A DNA stretch of 64,000 nucleotides from Antedon mediterranea. Lineage: Eukaryota > Echinodermata > Crinoidea > Comatulida > Antedonidae. Numbering within the stretch: the first letter of the stretch is position 1; each line of letters starts with the position of its first letter. The notes beneath the pieces are model-generated. The model was given only the letters and a program-made list of their open reading frames with translations. It was not told the origin of the DNA and searched no databases. Below are positions 35,258-48,379 of the stretch, piece after piece. A program made the position numbers and the translations under genes. The stretch is taken from assembly GCF_964355755.1 (NCBI RefSeq), contig NC_092676.1, forward strand, positions 6,742,288-6,806,287, read 5' to 3'.

Positions 35258-37152
35258 TTACATACAGTACAGATAAAAACTACTGCAACATTTGCCACGC
35301 GTAGGTAACGTAGTCTACGCGTGGCGGGTGCGTAGCGGTTGCGTGGCGTAGCATTCGTAGTGCGTAGGCTACGCGTAGCATTCGTAGCCTACGTTGTGAT
35401 CAACTGTGTGTGGGAATTCCCCAAACTCAACTGTGTACAAGTACATCGTCGACGGCTAAGCAGGCTACGAAAGGTTCGAATAAATAGAAATGATACGATT
35501 GTTTCGCCAATACAATAATATCATCATCATTATTAAACATACTTGAAATTCAAATTTTTCTAAAGAAAATAGCATTTAAAATTGCTCAAAGCCTAGGCTA
35601 GACGCGAAAAGTCTAATTAACTAGGCCTAGCCTAGGCTACTGCTGTACATTCACCATCGCCGGCCAGGCAGTAGTGTACAAAATGAATTGATGACGGGCC
35701 GTTATTATGACTACCTTCCATAGCAATAGTATTAGTAGTAGGCCTAAAATTGGAAGTTAATTTTTTATAAGTAATTAATACAGTACTCAGTATGTTTCAT
35801 TTGAACAAAAAATATCCAGGTTTGAAACTGTCGTAACTGTACATCAAACTCCATTATTAGCTATTGTAACAACCTGCAGCAGAGGATCGGTGGAGGGTCA
35901 AGTTACAGGTTGTTCAGAACATCGTCATCAGCAGAGAGGAGGAGGATCGGAGGACACATAACACATGGTATAATACCTCCATGCATAACATGTGCTTGCC
36001 TGATCTTGTTGTTTTGGTTTTTTTTTAGTCATGCGCGATAATAAATTAGATAGTATTTAAATAAATGTTATTTTAGTTATAAATAAAAATAAATTTTAGG
36101 GTTAGGAAATATGCAAGACTTTATTTAATAAAAGTTGAACTTCACTAAATTGAAGGTTAAAAGCAAAACATAAAAGTACAGTTCAGAGAGAGTATCCATC
36201 CGCGGATCATAAACACGTGGATATAAACACACTGGGCGAATGAATTACAAATGGAGTGATCCGTCTCGATTTCCGTTGGAACAAAAATAATATCGTATTT
36301 GTATTCTATTATTTTGACATTTACAGTATTTAAACAATTCATATTATCCCATACAGTAGTATTAAATAAGCGTAATATTTCATTTAAACGCAATTTTAAA
36401 ACGAAACATCGATCATTATTATAGCCTAGTATTAGTAAACAAACATAGTTCAGACTGTAGAGTGGTACTGCGCGATACACACACGTGGGTAAACAGCAGC
36501 TTCACGGCGAAAACTGTCGTATCAAGAAAATATCCTTCTGTCACCTAGCTAGGCTATACCACATTATTTCACATTTTCACGCCATGTACATCGTATTTAA
36601 CGCTTGTACACAGTATGGATTATCATACAGTACTACTACTAAGTAGGCCTATAAGTACTATAGGCGTACCACATATTTTAAAATTAAACTGTCGGTAGGT
36701 ACGCCGGTAACCCTACCTTTTTAGCAAGCTAGCTAGGCCTAGCCGGAGGCCATTTCACACAAACAGACGACGACCGCCGTCCGTCCGTACGTTGGCCGAT
36801 CGGTGATAGATGTACTACACTTGTTCTTCTTTCATAAAAATAAATGTCCCATTTTAACACAACCAACACACAGTAATTAATACTAATATTAATACATTTA
36901 TTATTACTTCACAGTAATTAACTCGCATTTTAAATTTGATGAAAACTAGTATTCAAATTCGTTAACTAATTCCGTGTGGTGCATGTAGCACAGTACACAA
37001 TAATCTGAACATTGGGATTTCCCCTCCTAGCTCTCCCTTCGCTAGCATGTTAGCTTGCGTAGATTACGCCATGCGAAACCTACGAAGTGGCCACGCGTAC
37101 GAAACGTAGTCTACGCGTCCAAATGTTGCAGTATTTATTATCTGTACTGTAC
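35258..37152. repeat. 1.9-kb segment bounded by inverted repeats
   Basis: 35258-35330 (acagtacagataaaaactac, tgcaacattt, ccacgcgtagg, acgtagtctacgcgt) is the inverted copy of 37076-37152. The interior holds a GC-richer patch at 36700-36800 and a short minus ORF at 36157-36480 with no recognisable motif. It could be a nonautonomous DNA transposon or a simple inverted duplication. I see no transposase. Confidence 0.6.
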
Positions 37153-38298
37153 GTTTGGTTTCATTTGCTTTATCATAAACCACGACATGATTCGTATACA
37201 TTTAACAACATTGTGTGCAATCATTTCAATTTGTTTTTATTATCATTATTCAATCATAACTAATAATATAGTATTTACAAACAAACATTCTTAAAATTAA
37301 CAAACTATGCCAATTGGCCCTTCTTAACACGGCATAAATGTAAACTTATTATTAGCTACTATACTGCTACTACTAACTACTACTTATATATTGTACTAAA
37401 GGTGTGTTGTGCCACTTCGTTTCACGATAACTAAAATCTATTAATAAGTATAACATAGACCTATTTAAACCTTCTTAACAAGTACGTATTGAATTAATTG
37501 TTATACAAAGTTTTCTATACTGTGGATATTCGTACAAAAAAAACTACACTATAACATATTTGCCTCTAACTACATATTCCTGTATATTATACGATAACTT
37601 ACATTCTTACTAAAGCTTATTCTTACTAACACGCAAGTTGTAAGATATATTACTCTGATATCTGTGTGTGAAAAAAAAAAAACATGAAAAATTAATGAAA
37701 ACTTAGCGTAAATGTAGTAAAACGAGCACTGAAATATATAGTTTGCTAAAAAAAAATATTATTTCATGGAAATACTCTATACAAGTATTACTATTCAGCA
37801 TTCATTCTTATTGAATACAGGAAAATTAATTTCAAACGTATGCAGTTACATTATCACTTATTATAATATAGTTTAATATAATATATAGTTATATAATGTT
37901 ATAATTCCCAATAATATTATTGAACGTATTTAGGGCCTACACAATTACAATGTTTAGAACTATAATAAACTACAATATCTACTGTACCGTCAATAATTAA
38001 ATTGAGGGCGTAGTTTATGTTATTAACTCGAACGCGTTCATTCAATTAACCCCATGAAGCATTTGCAAGTTGTATTTTTAATTAAAGTAATAATCATTTA
38101 AAATGTTATTTCTGGTTCATAGTAACAAACAAAATGTATATAAAAAATGAATTAGAAATAGTTTTCTGGTTTCCTATAAGCCGTGCCTTAGTATTAGGCC
38201 TAATGCACAATCATGTGAGTATTGAAAGCAACAAAACATCTAAATATATTTAAATCTAACTCCACAACTTCACGCCACGCATTCATGTCATTATTTGT
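37153..38298. other. AT-rich intergenic DNA downstream of NLR locus 2
   Basis: No gene is seen. Scattered AT-rich simple sequence. Confidence 0.5.
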
Positions 38299-38304
38299 TT
38301 TATT
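38299..38304 (-). terminator. Candidate polyadenylation signal for NLR locus 2
   Basis: The plus-strand tttatt reads AATAAA on the minus strand, about 300 nt past the stop codon at 38608. Such hexamers are common in AT-rich DNA, so this is only a candidate. Confidence 0.3.
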
Positions 38305-38607
38305 ATCAAATCAGTATTACTAGGCAATAGTATCGGAATGTTTGACAGGAAGTAAAATATGAGAATGCACATTGTTCAAAACGAAGTTGGCATGTTAAAT
38401 CACATACATTTTCTTTTTTTCTTTGTTTAGAATGTGTGATCAAGTAAAAGAAATATTAATCTAATGAGTAATTAATGTGCGTAATATGTAAGCCGAGCTG
38501 GTGTAAAAACTCCTCGAACCGCTCATTTACATTACCTATTTCATTGAATAGGTCACTTTTGTAATATATTCATGTAAATTTCAGTTAAATTAATGTTCTT
38601 TAACTCA

Positions 38608-41600
38608 TTAAACAAATCCGGGTCGAAAGTCTCTAATAGACACACACAGTTGTATAAAGCTCTCTAACTCATCTAATGACGAAATTCTCAACATGTCATT
38701 ACACGTGTCAATAAACCAAATAATCATATCTCTCTCATCATCACTGATATCATTCTTGTCAGTAAACAATTGCAAATATTTTGGTTTAGCTCTGATCAAT
38801 TCATTCATTACATCATCCGATAGTTGGCAATTGTTTATATCAAGCGTACGCAGTTTAGGAGAGTTATTCACTAAAACACACAGTAGAATTGCGTCAATGT
38901 CTCTGAAGTAGTTATTCCCAACATTAAGCTTATTTAATTGTAACTCGTCTTTTGCAAACTCTATAATAATTTCATTCATTGCATCACCTTGTAGTTTACA
39001 ATTATTCATGTTGAGTATGCGCAACTTAGAGGAGTTATACAAAGTAGTTCCAAGTAAAGTACTATCAATGTGACTAATATTATTATTTCCAATGTCAAGC
39101 ACTTGTAATCCGCTTGCATACATATTACTTACAACGTTACATGATAGATTACAATTATTCATGTTAAGTACACACAGCTTTTGTGACTTATATAATAAAG
39201 TACCAAATGAAGTACTGTCGATGTCACTAAGATTATTATTGTTAACATGAAGCTCTTGTAATTTTAAATCATCTGTTGTATATACTTTGATCATTTTATT
39301 CATAACGTCACCTGATATTTTACAATTATTTATGGCAAGTTTACGTAGATCTGGAAACTTAGTCAAGAATGTACCCAGTAATGAGCCATCAACGTCACTT
39401 ATTTCATTATTCGCAATGGACAACACTTTTAAGTCTGACTGATCTCTTGCATATGCACCCATCATTCTATTTATTACGTCACCTGATAGTTTGCAATTAT
39501 CCATGAAAAGATCACGCAATCTAGGAGACTTAGCTAAGAAATTACCCAACAATGTACCATCAACGTCACTTATATCATTATTCGCAATTGACAACACTTC
39601 TAATTCCGACTGATCCCTTACATACGCATTCATCATTGCATTCATTATGTCTCCCGATAGTTTGCAATCATACATGTGAAGATCACGCAACCTAGGAGAC
39701 TTACCTAAGAAAGTACCCAGTAATAAGCCATCAACGCCACTTATATCATTATTCGCAATGAACAACACTTTTAATTCCGACTGATCTCTTACATATGAAT
39801 CCATCATTGCATTCATTATGTCTCCCGATAGTTTGCAATCATACATGTGAAGATCACGCAACCTAGGAGACTTACCTATAAAATTACCCAGTAATGAGCC
39901 ATCAACGCCACTTATATCATTATTCCAAATGGACAACACTTCTAATTCTAACTGATCTCTTGTATACGCATCCATCATTTTATTCAACACGTCACCTGAT
40001 AGTTTGCAATCATGAATGCGAAGATCACGCAACCTAGGAGACTTACCTAAGAAAGTACCCAGTAATGAGCCATCAACGCCACTTATATCATTATTCCAAA
40101 TGGACAACACTTCTAATTCTAACTGATCTCTTGTATACGCATCCATCATTTTATTCAACACGTCACCTGATAGTTTGCAATCATGAATGCGAAGATAACG
40201 CAACCTAGGAGACTTACCTAAGAAAGTACCCAGTAATAAGCCATCAACGCCACTTAGAGCATTATTCCCAATGGACAACACTTCTAATTCCAACTGATCC
40301 CTTGCATACGCATCCATCATTTTATTCAACACGTCACCTGATAGTTTGCAATTATGAATGCGAACATCACGCAACCTAGGAGACTTACCTAAGAAAGTAC
40401 CCAGTAATGAGCCATCAACGCCACTTATATCATTATTCCCAATGGACAACACTTGTAATTCCGACTGATCTCTTACATACGCATTCATCATTGCATTCAT
40501 TATGTCTCCCGATAGTTTGCAATCCTGTATGCGAAGATCACGCAACCTAGGAGACTTACCTAAGAAAGTACCCAGTAATAAGCCATCAACGCCACTTATA
40601 TCATTATTCGCAATGAACAACACTTCTAATTCCGACTGATCTCTTACATACGCATCCATCATTGCATTCATTATGTCTCCCGATAGTTTGCAATCATACA
40701 TGTGAAGATCACGCAACCTAGGAGACTTACCTATAAAATTACCCAGTAATGAGCCATCAATGCCACTTATATCATTATTCCAAATGGACAACACTTCTAA
40801 TTCTAACTGATCTCTTGTATACGCATCCATCATTTTATTCAACACGTCACCTGATAGTTTGCAATCATAAATGCGAAGATCACGCAACCTAGGAGACTTA
40901 CCTAAGAAAGTACCCAGTAATAAGCCATCAACGCCACTTAGAGCATTATTCCCAATGGACAACACTTCTAATTCCAACTGATCCCTTGCATACGCATCCA
41001 TCATTTTATTCAACACGTCACCTGATAGTTTGCAATTATGAATGCGAACATCACGCAACCTAGGAGACTTACCTAAGAAAGTACCCAGTAATGAGCCATC
41101 AACGCCACTTATATCATTATTCCCAATGGACAACACTTGTAATTCCGACTGATCTCTTACATACGCATTCATCATTGCATTCATTATGTCTCCCGATAGT
41201 TTGCAATCCTGTATGCGAAGATTACGCAACCTAGGAGACTTACCTAAGAAAGTACCCAGTAATAAGCCATCAACGCCACTTATATCATTATTCGCAATGA
41301 ACAACACTTCTAATTCCGACTGATCTCTCACATACGCATCCATCATTGCATTCATTATGTCTCCCGATAGTTTGCAATCATACATGTGAAGATCACGCAA
41401 CCTAGGAGACTTACCTATAAAATTACCCAGTAATGAGCCATCAACGCCACTTATATCATTATTCCAAATGGACAACACTTCTAATTCTAACTGATCTCTT
41501 GTATACGCATCCATCATTTTATTCAACACGTCACCTGATAGTTTGCAATCATAAATGCGAAGATCACGCAACCTAGGAGACTTACCTAAGAAAGTACCCA

Positions 41601-44600
41601 GTAATGAGCCATCAACGCCACTTATATCATTATTCCAAATGGACAACACTTCTAATTCTAACTGATCTCTTGTATACGCATCCATCATTTTATTCAACAC
41701 GTCACCTGATAGTTTGCAATCATGAATGCGAAGATCACGCAACCTAGGAGACTTACCTAAGAAAGTACCCAGTAATAAGCCATCAACGCCACTTAGAGCA
41801 TTATTCCCAATGGACAACACTTCTAATTCCAACTGATCCCTTGCATACGCATCCATCATTTTATTCAACACGTCACCTGATAGTTTGCAATTATGAATGC
41901 GAACATCACGCAACCTAGGAGACTTACCTAAGAAAGTACCCAGTAATGAGCCATCAACGCCACTTATATCATTATTCCCAATGGACAACACTTGTAATTC
42001 CGACTGATCTCTTACATACGCATTCATCATTGCATTCATTACGTCACCTGATAGTTTGCAATCATACATGTGAAGATCACGCAACCTAGGAGACTTACCT
42101 ATAAAATTACCCAGTAATGAGCCATCAACGCCACTTATATCATTATTCCAAATGGACAACACTTCTAATTCTAACTGATCTCTTGCATACGCATCCATCA
42201 TTCCATCCATTACGTCACCTGATAGTTTGCAATCATACATGTAAAGATCACGCAACCTAGGAGACTTACCTAAGAAAGAACCCAGTAATGACCCATCAAC
42301 GCCACTTATATCATTATTCGCAATGGACAACACTTCTAATTCCGACTGATCCCTTACATACGCATTCATCATTGCATTCATTATGTCTCCCGATAGTTTG
42401 CAATCATACATGTGAAGATCACGCAAACTAGGAGACTTACCTAAGAAAGAACCCAGTAATGACCCATCAATGCCACTTATATCATTATTCGCAATAGACA
42501 ACACTTGTATTTCTGACTGATCTCTTGCATACGCATCCATCATTCCATCCATTACGTCACCTGATAGTTTACAATCAGTCATGTTAATTGTATGCAGCTT
42601 TTGAGATTTACTTAAGAACGTACCCAGTAATGAGCCATCAACGCCACTTATATCATTATTCGCAATGGACAACACTTCTAATTCCGACTGATCTCTTGCA
42701 TACGCATCCATCATTGCATTCATTACGTCACCTGATAGTTTGCAATCATGCATGCGAAGATCACGCAACCTAGGAGACTTACCTAAGAAAGAACCCAGTA
42801 ATGACCCATCAACGCCACTTATATCATTATTCGCAATAGACAACACTTGTATTTCTGACTGATCTCTTGCATACGCATCCATCATTCCATCCATTACGTC
42901 ACCTGATAGTTTACAATCAGTCATGTTAATTGTATGCAGCTTTTGAGATTTGCTTAAGAACGTACCCAGTAATGAGCCATCAACGCCACTTATATCATTA
43001 TTCGCAATGGACAACACTTCTAATTCCGACTGATCTCTTGCATACGCATCCATCATTGCATTCATTACGTCACCTGATAGTTTGCAATCATACATGTGAA
43101 GATCACGCAACATAGGAGACTTACCTAAGAAAGAACCCAGTAATGACCCATCAATGCCACTTATATCATTATTCGCAATAGACAACACTTGTATTTCCAA
43201 CTGATCCCTTGCATACGCATCCATCATTTTATTCAACACGTCACCTGATAGTTTGCAATCATGAATGCGGAGATCACGCAACCTAGGAGACTTACCTAAG
43301 AAAGTACCCAGTAATAAGCCATCAACGCCACTTAGAGCATTATTCCCAATGGACAACACTTGTAATTCCAACTGATCCCTTGCATACGCATCCATCATTT
43401 TATTCAACACGTCACCTGATAGTTTGCAATCATGCATGTAAAGTTTAGGCATGTTATAAGACTTCCTTAAGAAAGAACCCAGTAATGACCCATCAACGCC
43501 ACTTATATCATTATTTGCAATGGACAACACTTGTATTTCTGACTGATCTCTTGCATACGCATTCATCATTCCATCTATTACGTCACCTGATAGTTTACAA
43601 TCAGTCATGTCAAGTGTAAGCAGCTTTGGAGATTTACTTAAGAAAGTACCCAGTAATGAACCATCAATGCCACTTATATCATTTTTCCCAATGCACAACA
43701 CTTGTAATTCCAACTGATCTCTTGCATACGCATCCATCATTTTATTCATTACGTCACCTGATAGTTTACAATCATGCATGTGAAGATCACGCAATCTAGG
43801 AGATTTACTTAAGAAAGTACCCAGTAATGAGCCATCAACGCCACCTATATCATTATTCGCAATGGACAACACTTGTAATTCCAACTTATCTTCTGCATAC
43901 GCATCCATCATTGCATTCATTACGTCACCCGATAGTTTGCAATCATGCATGTGAAGATCACGCAACCTAGGAGACTTATTTAAGAAAGTACCCAATAATG
44001 TCCCATCAACGTCTCTGATATCATTATTCCCTATATAAATCTCTTGTAATTCAAACTCATCTCTTTTACACGCCTCAATCATTTCATTCATTACGTCGCT
44101 TGTTAATTTGCAATCTTGCATGACAAGTTTACTTAGTTGAGGAGACTTACGCACAAAACAACCCAATAAAGTACCATTGATGTTACTGATATCATTTTTC
44201 ATAATATCACTGTTTTGAAAGTGGGACTCTCTTTTTGCATACACTCTGCTCATTTCATTTATTACAGTATGATCCTTTATTTCGTTCATTTTTAACTCGG
44301 GAGATTTAATCAAGAAAGTACGCATTGTGGTACCTTCAATTTTTCTGATGCAATTTGCTTGCAATTGGTTCTCACCTGATAGATTGCCATCATGGAGATC
44401 ATATATACGCAGCTTAGGAGAGTTACTCCAGAAATTACCAAATGAAATATTATTAATGTCACTGATATCTTGATTCCCAATATTAAGCTCCCGTAATTGT
44501 AGCTCCTCATTTCTCTCATTCAATTTTATAATTAATTTATTCAGTACTTCTCCTGTTAGATTGCAATAATGCATGTCAAGTACACTCAGCTTCGGAGATT

Positions 44601-46862
44601 TACTTAAGAATGTACCCAGTAAAGTACCATCAATGCCACTGATATTGTTATTCCCAATATCAAGAACTTGTAATTCTGACTCATCTCTTATATACACTCT
44701 CATCATTTTATTCATTACGTCACCCGATAGTTTACAATCATGCATGCCAAGTTTTATTAGCGAATGCGCATTATTCAAGAAATGTCCCAGAAGTGCACCA
44801 TCAATTCCACTGATGTCATTTTTCTCAATACAAATCTCTTGTAACTCGCCTCCTGTATAGACGTTTATCATTTTATTCATTATGTCACCTGATAGTTTGC
44901 AATCATGCATGTCAACTGTTAGCAGCTGAGGAATTTTTCTTAAAAAATTACCTAGTGAAGTTCCATTCATGTCACTGAGATTGTTTTTAGCCATATTAAG
45001 CATAAATATCTTTATATCTTCTTGAATTCTAATGTCATTCATTACTTTACCCGATAAATTACAATCAATCATCTCAAATGAAAGGTAAAGATGGGCCGAC
45101 ATCATTAATTTATGCAGTAATTTGGCATCAATGTTATTAAGATTATTTTGGCTGATTATAATACGTTTTAATTCCAGCTTATCACCCATTTTATACCACT
45201 CATCAATCATACATTTTATTACATCACCTGACAGATTGCATTTATGTAAATCAAGTGTAGATGTCAAAAAAAATGCAATGTGTGCAAGAATATTGCCTTT
45301 GCTTTCAAATGATAATGTATTACAGAATGTTCTCAAATCAAGTTCATTAAGATTCATTCTACTGAGTTCCAATATACGATGTATAAAATGCTCACCATTT
45401 GAATTAGAATTCGGATTAAAATGGGCAATAACATATTTCAATGACTTTGATACATCTGTATGTTGATTTAATCCTGAACTAACCATGTGATGTTTTAATG
45501 CATCTTTCACTACAAGATGATGTTGATCTTTAACATATTTCAAGTAATTATGTATCAAAGGACGATATGTTGATAAATCATTTGTAAGCCAATGCTTTAA
45601 GAATTTACCTGCATCAGCACCAAGAAATCCAACTGCAAACCTGTTTGCCGTTGTTAAATATGGACACTTCCTTACTACATTCCACTCAATCTCATCACTA
45701 TCAAACAGTTTATATAAGTAAAATCCTACTAGAGATTCTTGTATTAACTTGTGCGTAGGCATGTACATTTCACCCTCAGAATTAGATCTTAAATTTGATG
45801 TTTTTTTGTTAACGAATCCTAGTTTAAGTGCTAGCTCAACCATGTCCTTATTTCCATTAGCTTCCAAATCACTTTTTTTAATTGAAAGTTGATTTTGTTT
45901 CAAGCTATGATACATACACTTCCCTAACAATATCATAGCATTTCCATATGTTTCTGGAATAGTTTCAAATGTATAAACTCTATCGAGGTGTTCATGCTTA
46001 GCATTATATTGCTTCAATATGCAGCAAAATATTTCTTTGAAAAGGTCCGCACTATTAGTAGGAAGATTTTGTTTGTCTTCCCAAATAATACAAATTGAGA
46101 GAAGTATCAAAGGATTTCGGCACAATGCATATGCCAAATTGTTTGTGTCAACCTCTAATTCTTGCCTAAGGTCATTTGCCAATCCAGGTTTATCAATATA
46201 CCTCTTAATGCTATCTTTATTAAATCCTTTAACTCTCGCATGCACGTTACACTTTCTAATAAATTCATCCATGTTTTCAGATCGCGATGTCAGTAGCACA
46301 ACACTCTTTCCTAACGTTTTCTTCTTAAACAGATCTAACAAGCATTTTTTCTTACAACGTAACTCATCTAAACCATCTAATAACAACACTATTTTATGGT
46401 CGTGTTTCATTACAAATTGTTTGATTGCGCTTGCATCTTGTTGAAGACCTGTCTCCATATTAAAATGTTCCATATCAAGTTGTTTTTCAATCAGATCAAA
46501 TATGGTGTTGCCTTCCTCTAGATCCCTTACATTTAACAAAAATAAAAGTTTACCTTCAAATGCGATTGGTTTCTCTTCAGTTGTTTTGTATGCCAAGTAC
46601 CTTAATAGAGTTGTTTTACCAATGCCAGCCTCGCCATCTATAAGAACTTTACATGAATGCGTGGACTCAATAGTGGTTAATAATGCTGGTAACGTCGTTG
46701 GATGGCTGTCTCTCGTCTTATTGATTTCTTTTAGGAGGTCCAATTCAGTGAAGATGTTGATGTCGATAGTGTCTCTGCTATTCATTATTGATGGAGTGAA
46801 TTCTTCGTTGTCAATCCTGCACAGTTTTTTTTGTCTTGCAAGTAAGTATTTTTCTATTATTC
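38608..46862 (-). CDS. NLR locus 2, giant NACHT-LRR exon (last exon)
   Basis: One exon of 8255 nt encodes about 2750 residues. It opens with a linker (YLLARQKKLC), then NACHT with Walker A GEAGIGKTT (about residue 301 of the joined protein), Walker B IVLLLDGLDELR (about 383) and LLTSR, then helical/winged-helix sequence (FLGADAGKFLKHWL). From about residue 760 come about 38 units of 57 residues (171 bp), each two LRRs (LRDLHMYDCKLSGDVMNAMM and LEVLSIANNDISGVDGSLLG). A non-repeat cap ends RDFRPGFV at the TAA 38608-38610. The acceptor is ttcatag at 46863-46864, with an alternative AG at 46854-46855; both keep phase 1. The frame upstream to 46971 is intron read-through. Family knowledge suggests a cytoplasmic innate immune sensor that oligomerises through NACHT; the ligand is unknown. 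The LRR domain is unusually long for an NLR. Confidence 0.92.
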
Positions 46863-47237
46863 CTATGAATATAAATATTACCGTATTAAACGTGTGCTTA
46901 AAAGGCCCGTTATTCTTAGAATATATCTTCTGTTTTGATTGTTTTTTTATCTTTAACCTAATTTTCATCAATAATCATGTGCAAGGACACATTATTATAT
47001 ACTATGTTTTTTTCGTGTAATAGTTTTTTCTTATTTTTTGAATTTCTACTATATTGAACCATTTGAAATTTTGACCACAAGTTATAAACACCACGTAAAT
47101 TGGATGTGGTACCGGTCATACTGACCGAGTAGAAAGGAATATATTAATTAAAATAGCACTTTTAACTGTTGATGGAAAGAATGAAAAGAACTGACTGGTA
47201 AACACAACCTGTGTCTACATAAATTATTAGTATTTAC
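46863..47237 (-). other. Intron of NLR locus 2
   Basis: It lies between the mini-exon at 47238-47282 (donor gtaaat) and the NACHT exon acceptor. No other feature is seen. Confidence 0.7.
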
Positions 47238-47282
47238 CTTCATTCTCATCTTGAATCAGTAACGTTGTACTAACTGAAGTAT
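47238..47282 (-). CDS. NLR locus 2, linker mini-exon 3 (45 nt)
   Basis: The acceptor ttttttacag and donor gtaaat bracket 45 nt, phase 1 on both sides, encoding a linker like DTSVSTTLLIQDENE. It closely resembles the locus 1 mini-exon (MSVSSMSSTQDNDE) and mini-exon 2 of this gene, and keeps the DED-to-NACHT frame open. Confidence 0.75.
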
Positions 47283-47503
47283 CTGTAAAAAAACAACTAA
47301 AATTATTTTAATTTGTTTTATTTATGGAGCAAGGGATTCGGCGCATCAAGCAAAACAATTATACCCATTTTCCCTGTTTTTCAACAGTTTAGGAAACAAG
47401 GAACCCCCAAAATAGACTTGACGGTTATAAAATAGATTAATACATTCATTCAACCATTTTTGTCCTACTTTCTGCTTGCTTTTGATATGGTCTGTTGGTG
47501 TAT

Positions 47504-47710
47504 TTATTGATATGTTTTATCGGTTTCGTTTTTATAAAGAAACATAACCACATTTACTTCATTGCCGTATGCGACACCCCAATGTGTCGTTGATGCACTT
47601 TTCACTTTACATTGGCCTGTTGAATTAAACTGTTTTGAATATTTTGAGAGATCAACAGCACCTTCTACTAACATTACAGCTTGTCCCGCCGGGGTCATCC
47701 CTGGACAAGT
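47504..47710 (-). CDS. Small unrecognised ORF inside an intron of NLR locus 2
   Basis: The minus frame reads TCPGMTPAGQAVMLVEGAVD, then LSKYSKQFNSTGQCKVKSAS and THWGVAYGNEVNVVMFLYKN, stopping at 47504-47506. An acceptor-like cttgtccag lies just before the GGATGACC start. Base composition is more protein-like than its surroundings. I recognise no family. It could be a remnant exon of an unrelated gene, an alternative terminal exon of the NLR transcript, or chance. No signal peptide or membrane segment is evident. Confidence 0.25.
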   Translation of the reverse strand, partial: TCPGMTPAGQAVMLVEGAVDLSKYSKQFNSTGQCKVKSASTTHWGVAYGNEVNVVMFLYKNETDKTYQ

Positions 47711-48182
47711 CTAAGTGGAATTCATCCCAGGAATCTCAGGAACAATATATGATTTCAAGTTCATTTATTCTTTATAAGTTATTATATCTATCTAGTATCT
47801 ATTAGTTTATTGTTTGTCTGTTTCAATTAGTAGAATTGGAAATAGTACATGCTGTACTTTTGAAAAAAGGTCAGATACATTGCCGTATCGCGATGCCCAT
47901 CTATCATGTTTTTCCATGGGGTTCCGTCATTTTCGACAGAGTAAGTAGTCTTCGGATATATCTTTGTAAAAAATTACTTATTCTTTTAAAATACCGTGAT
48001 TTTAACATGTAGGTATACATGATATAAAATAGCACATACAATCACAAATCACATTCTTTATCAAACAAGGCAAAAATACGTACTGGCTTGGAATAACATT
48101 CGCAAGTTGTATCCAGTACAATAGGCCTATATGCCTTGCTTATATTAAAATCAATTATCAATTAAAATACATTTTCTAGATG

Positions 48183-48297
48183 AGATGAGTAGTAGTAATT
48201 AGTCTTGTTTATTTTTATTTCATTTATATGTAATTTTACTTTCTATGGACCAGAGATTCCGAAATAAAAGATTGAATGAATGAATGAATGAATAATG
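48183..48297 (+). mobile_element. 3' tail of a non-LTR retrotransposon
   Basis: ttctatggaccagagattcc, gaaataaaag and a (GAAT)n run at 48272-48293 form a typical LINE 3' end. No coding part is present. The ttctatgga...gaaataaaga pattern also recurs in the 55.7-62 kb modules. Confidence 0.6.
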
Positions 48298-48334
48298 TTG
48301 TTTACTGATCACCATTAACAGATAATATACATAC

Positions 48335-48379
48335 CTTCATCAGACTCCTTTGGAGTTGTTGCTGGATTAACTGGAGTAT
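48335..48379 (-). CDS. NLR locus 2, linker mini-exon 2 (45 nt)
   Basis: The acceptor ttgtacag and donor gtatg bracket 45 nt, phase 1 on both sides, encoding DTPVNPATTPKESDE. Its layout (acidic C-terminus, Thr/Ser/Pro-rich) matches mini-exon 3 and the locus 1 mini-exon. Nearby intron sequence at 48490-48700 repeats intron sequence at 50300-50420, which supports duplication of exon plus flanking intron. Confidence 0.74.

Larger units (their letters stand above)
47283..48334 (-). other. Intron of NLR locus 2 containing a small ORF and a LINE tail
   Basis: It contains the minus ORF at 47504-47700 and a plus-strand non-LTR 3' tail at 48183-48297 (separate entries). No further structure is seen. 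Confidence 0.6.

Noticed and set aside
35113-35304. His-rich and Met-rich ORFs
   Set aside because: They are direct readings of an ATC/GAT microsatellite on the two strands.
36157-36480. 107-codon minus ORF
   Set aside because: No motif, no splice context, and unusual composition; I could not separate it from chance.
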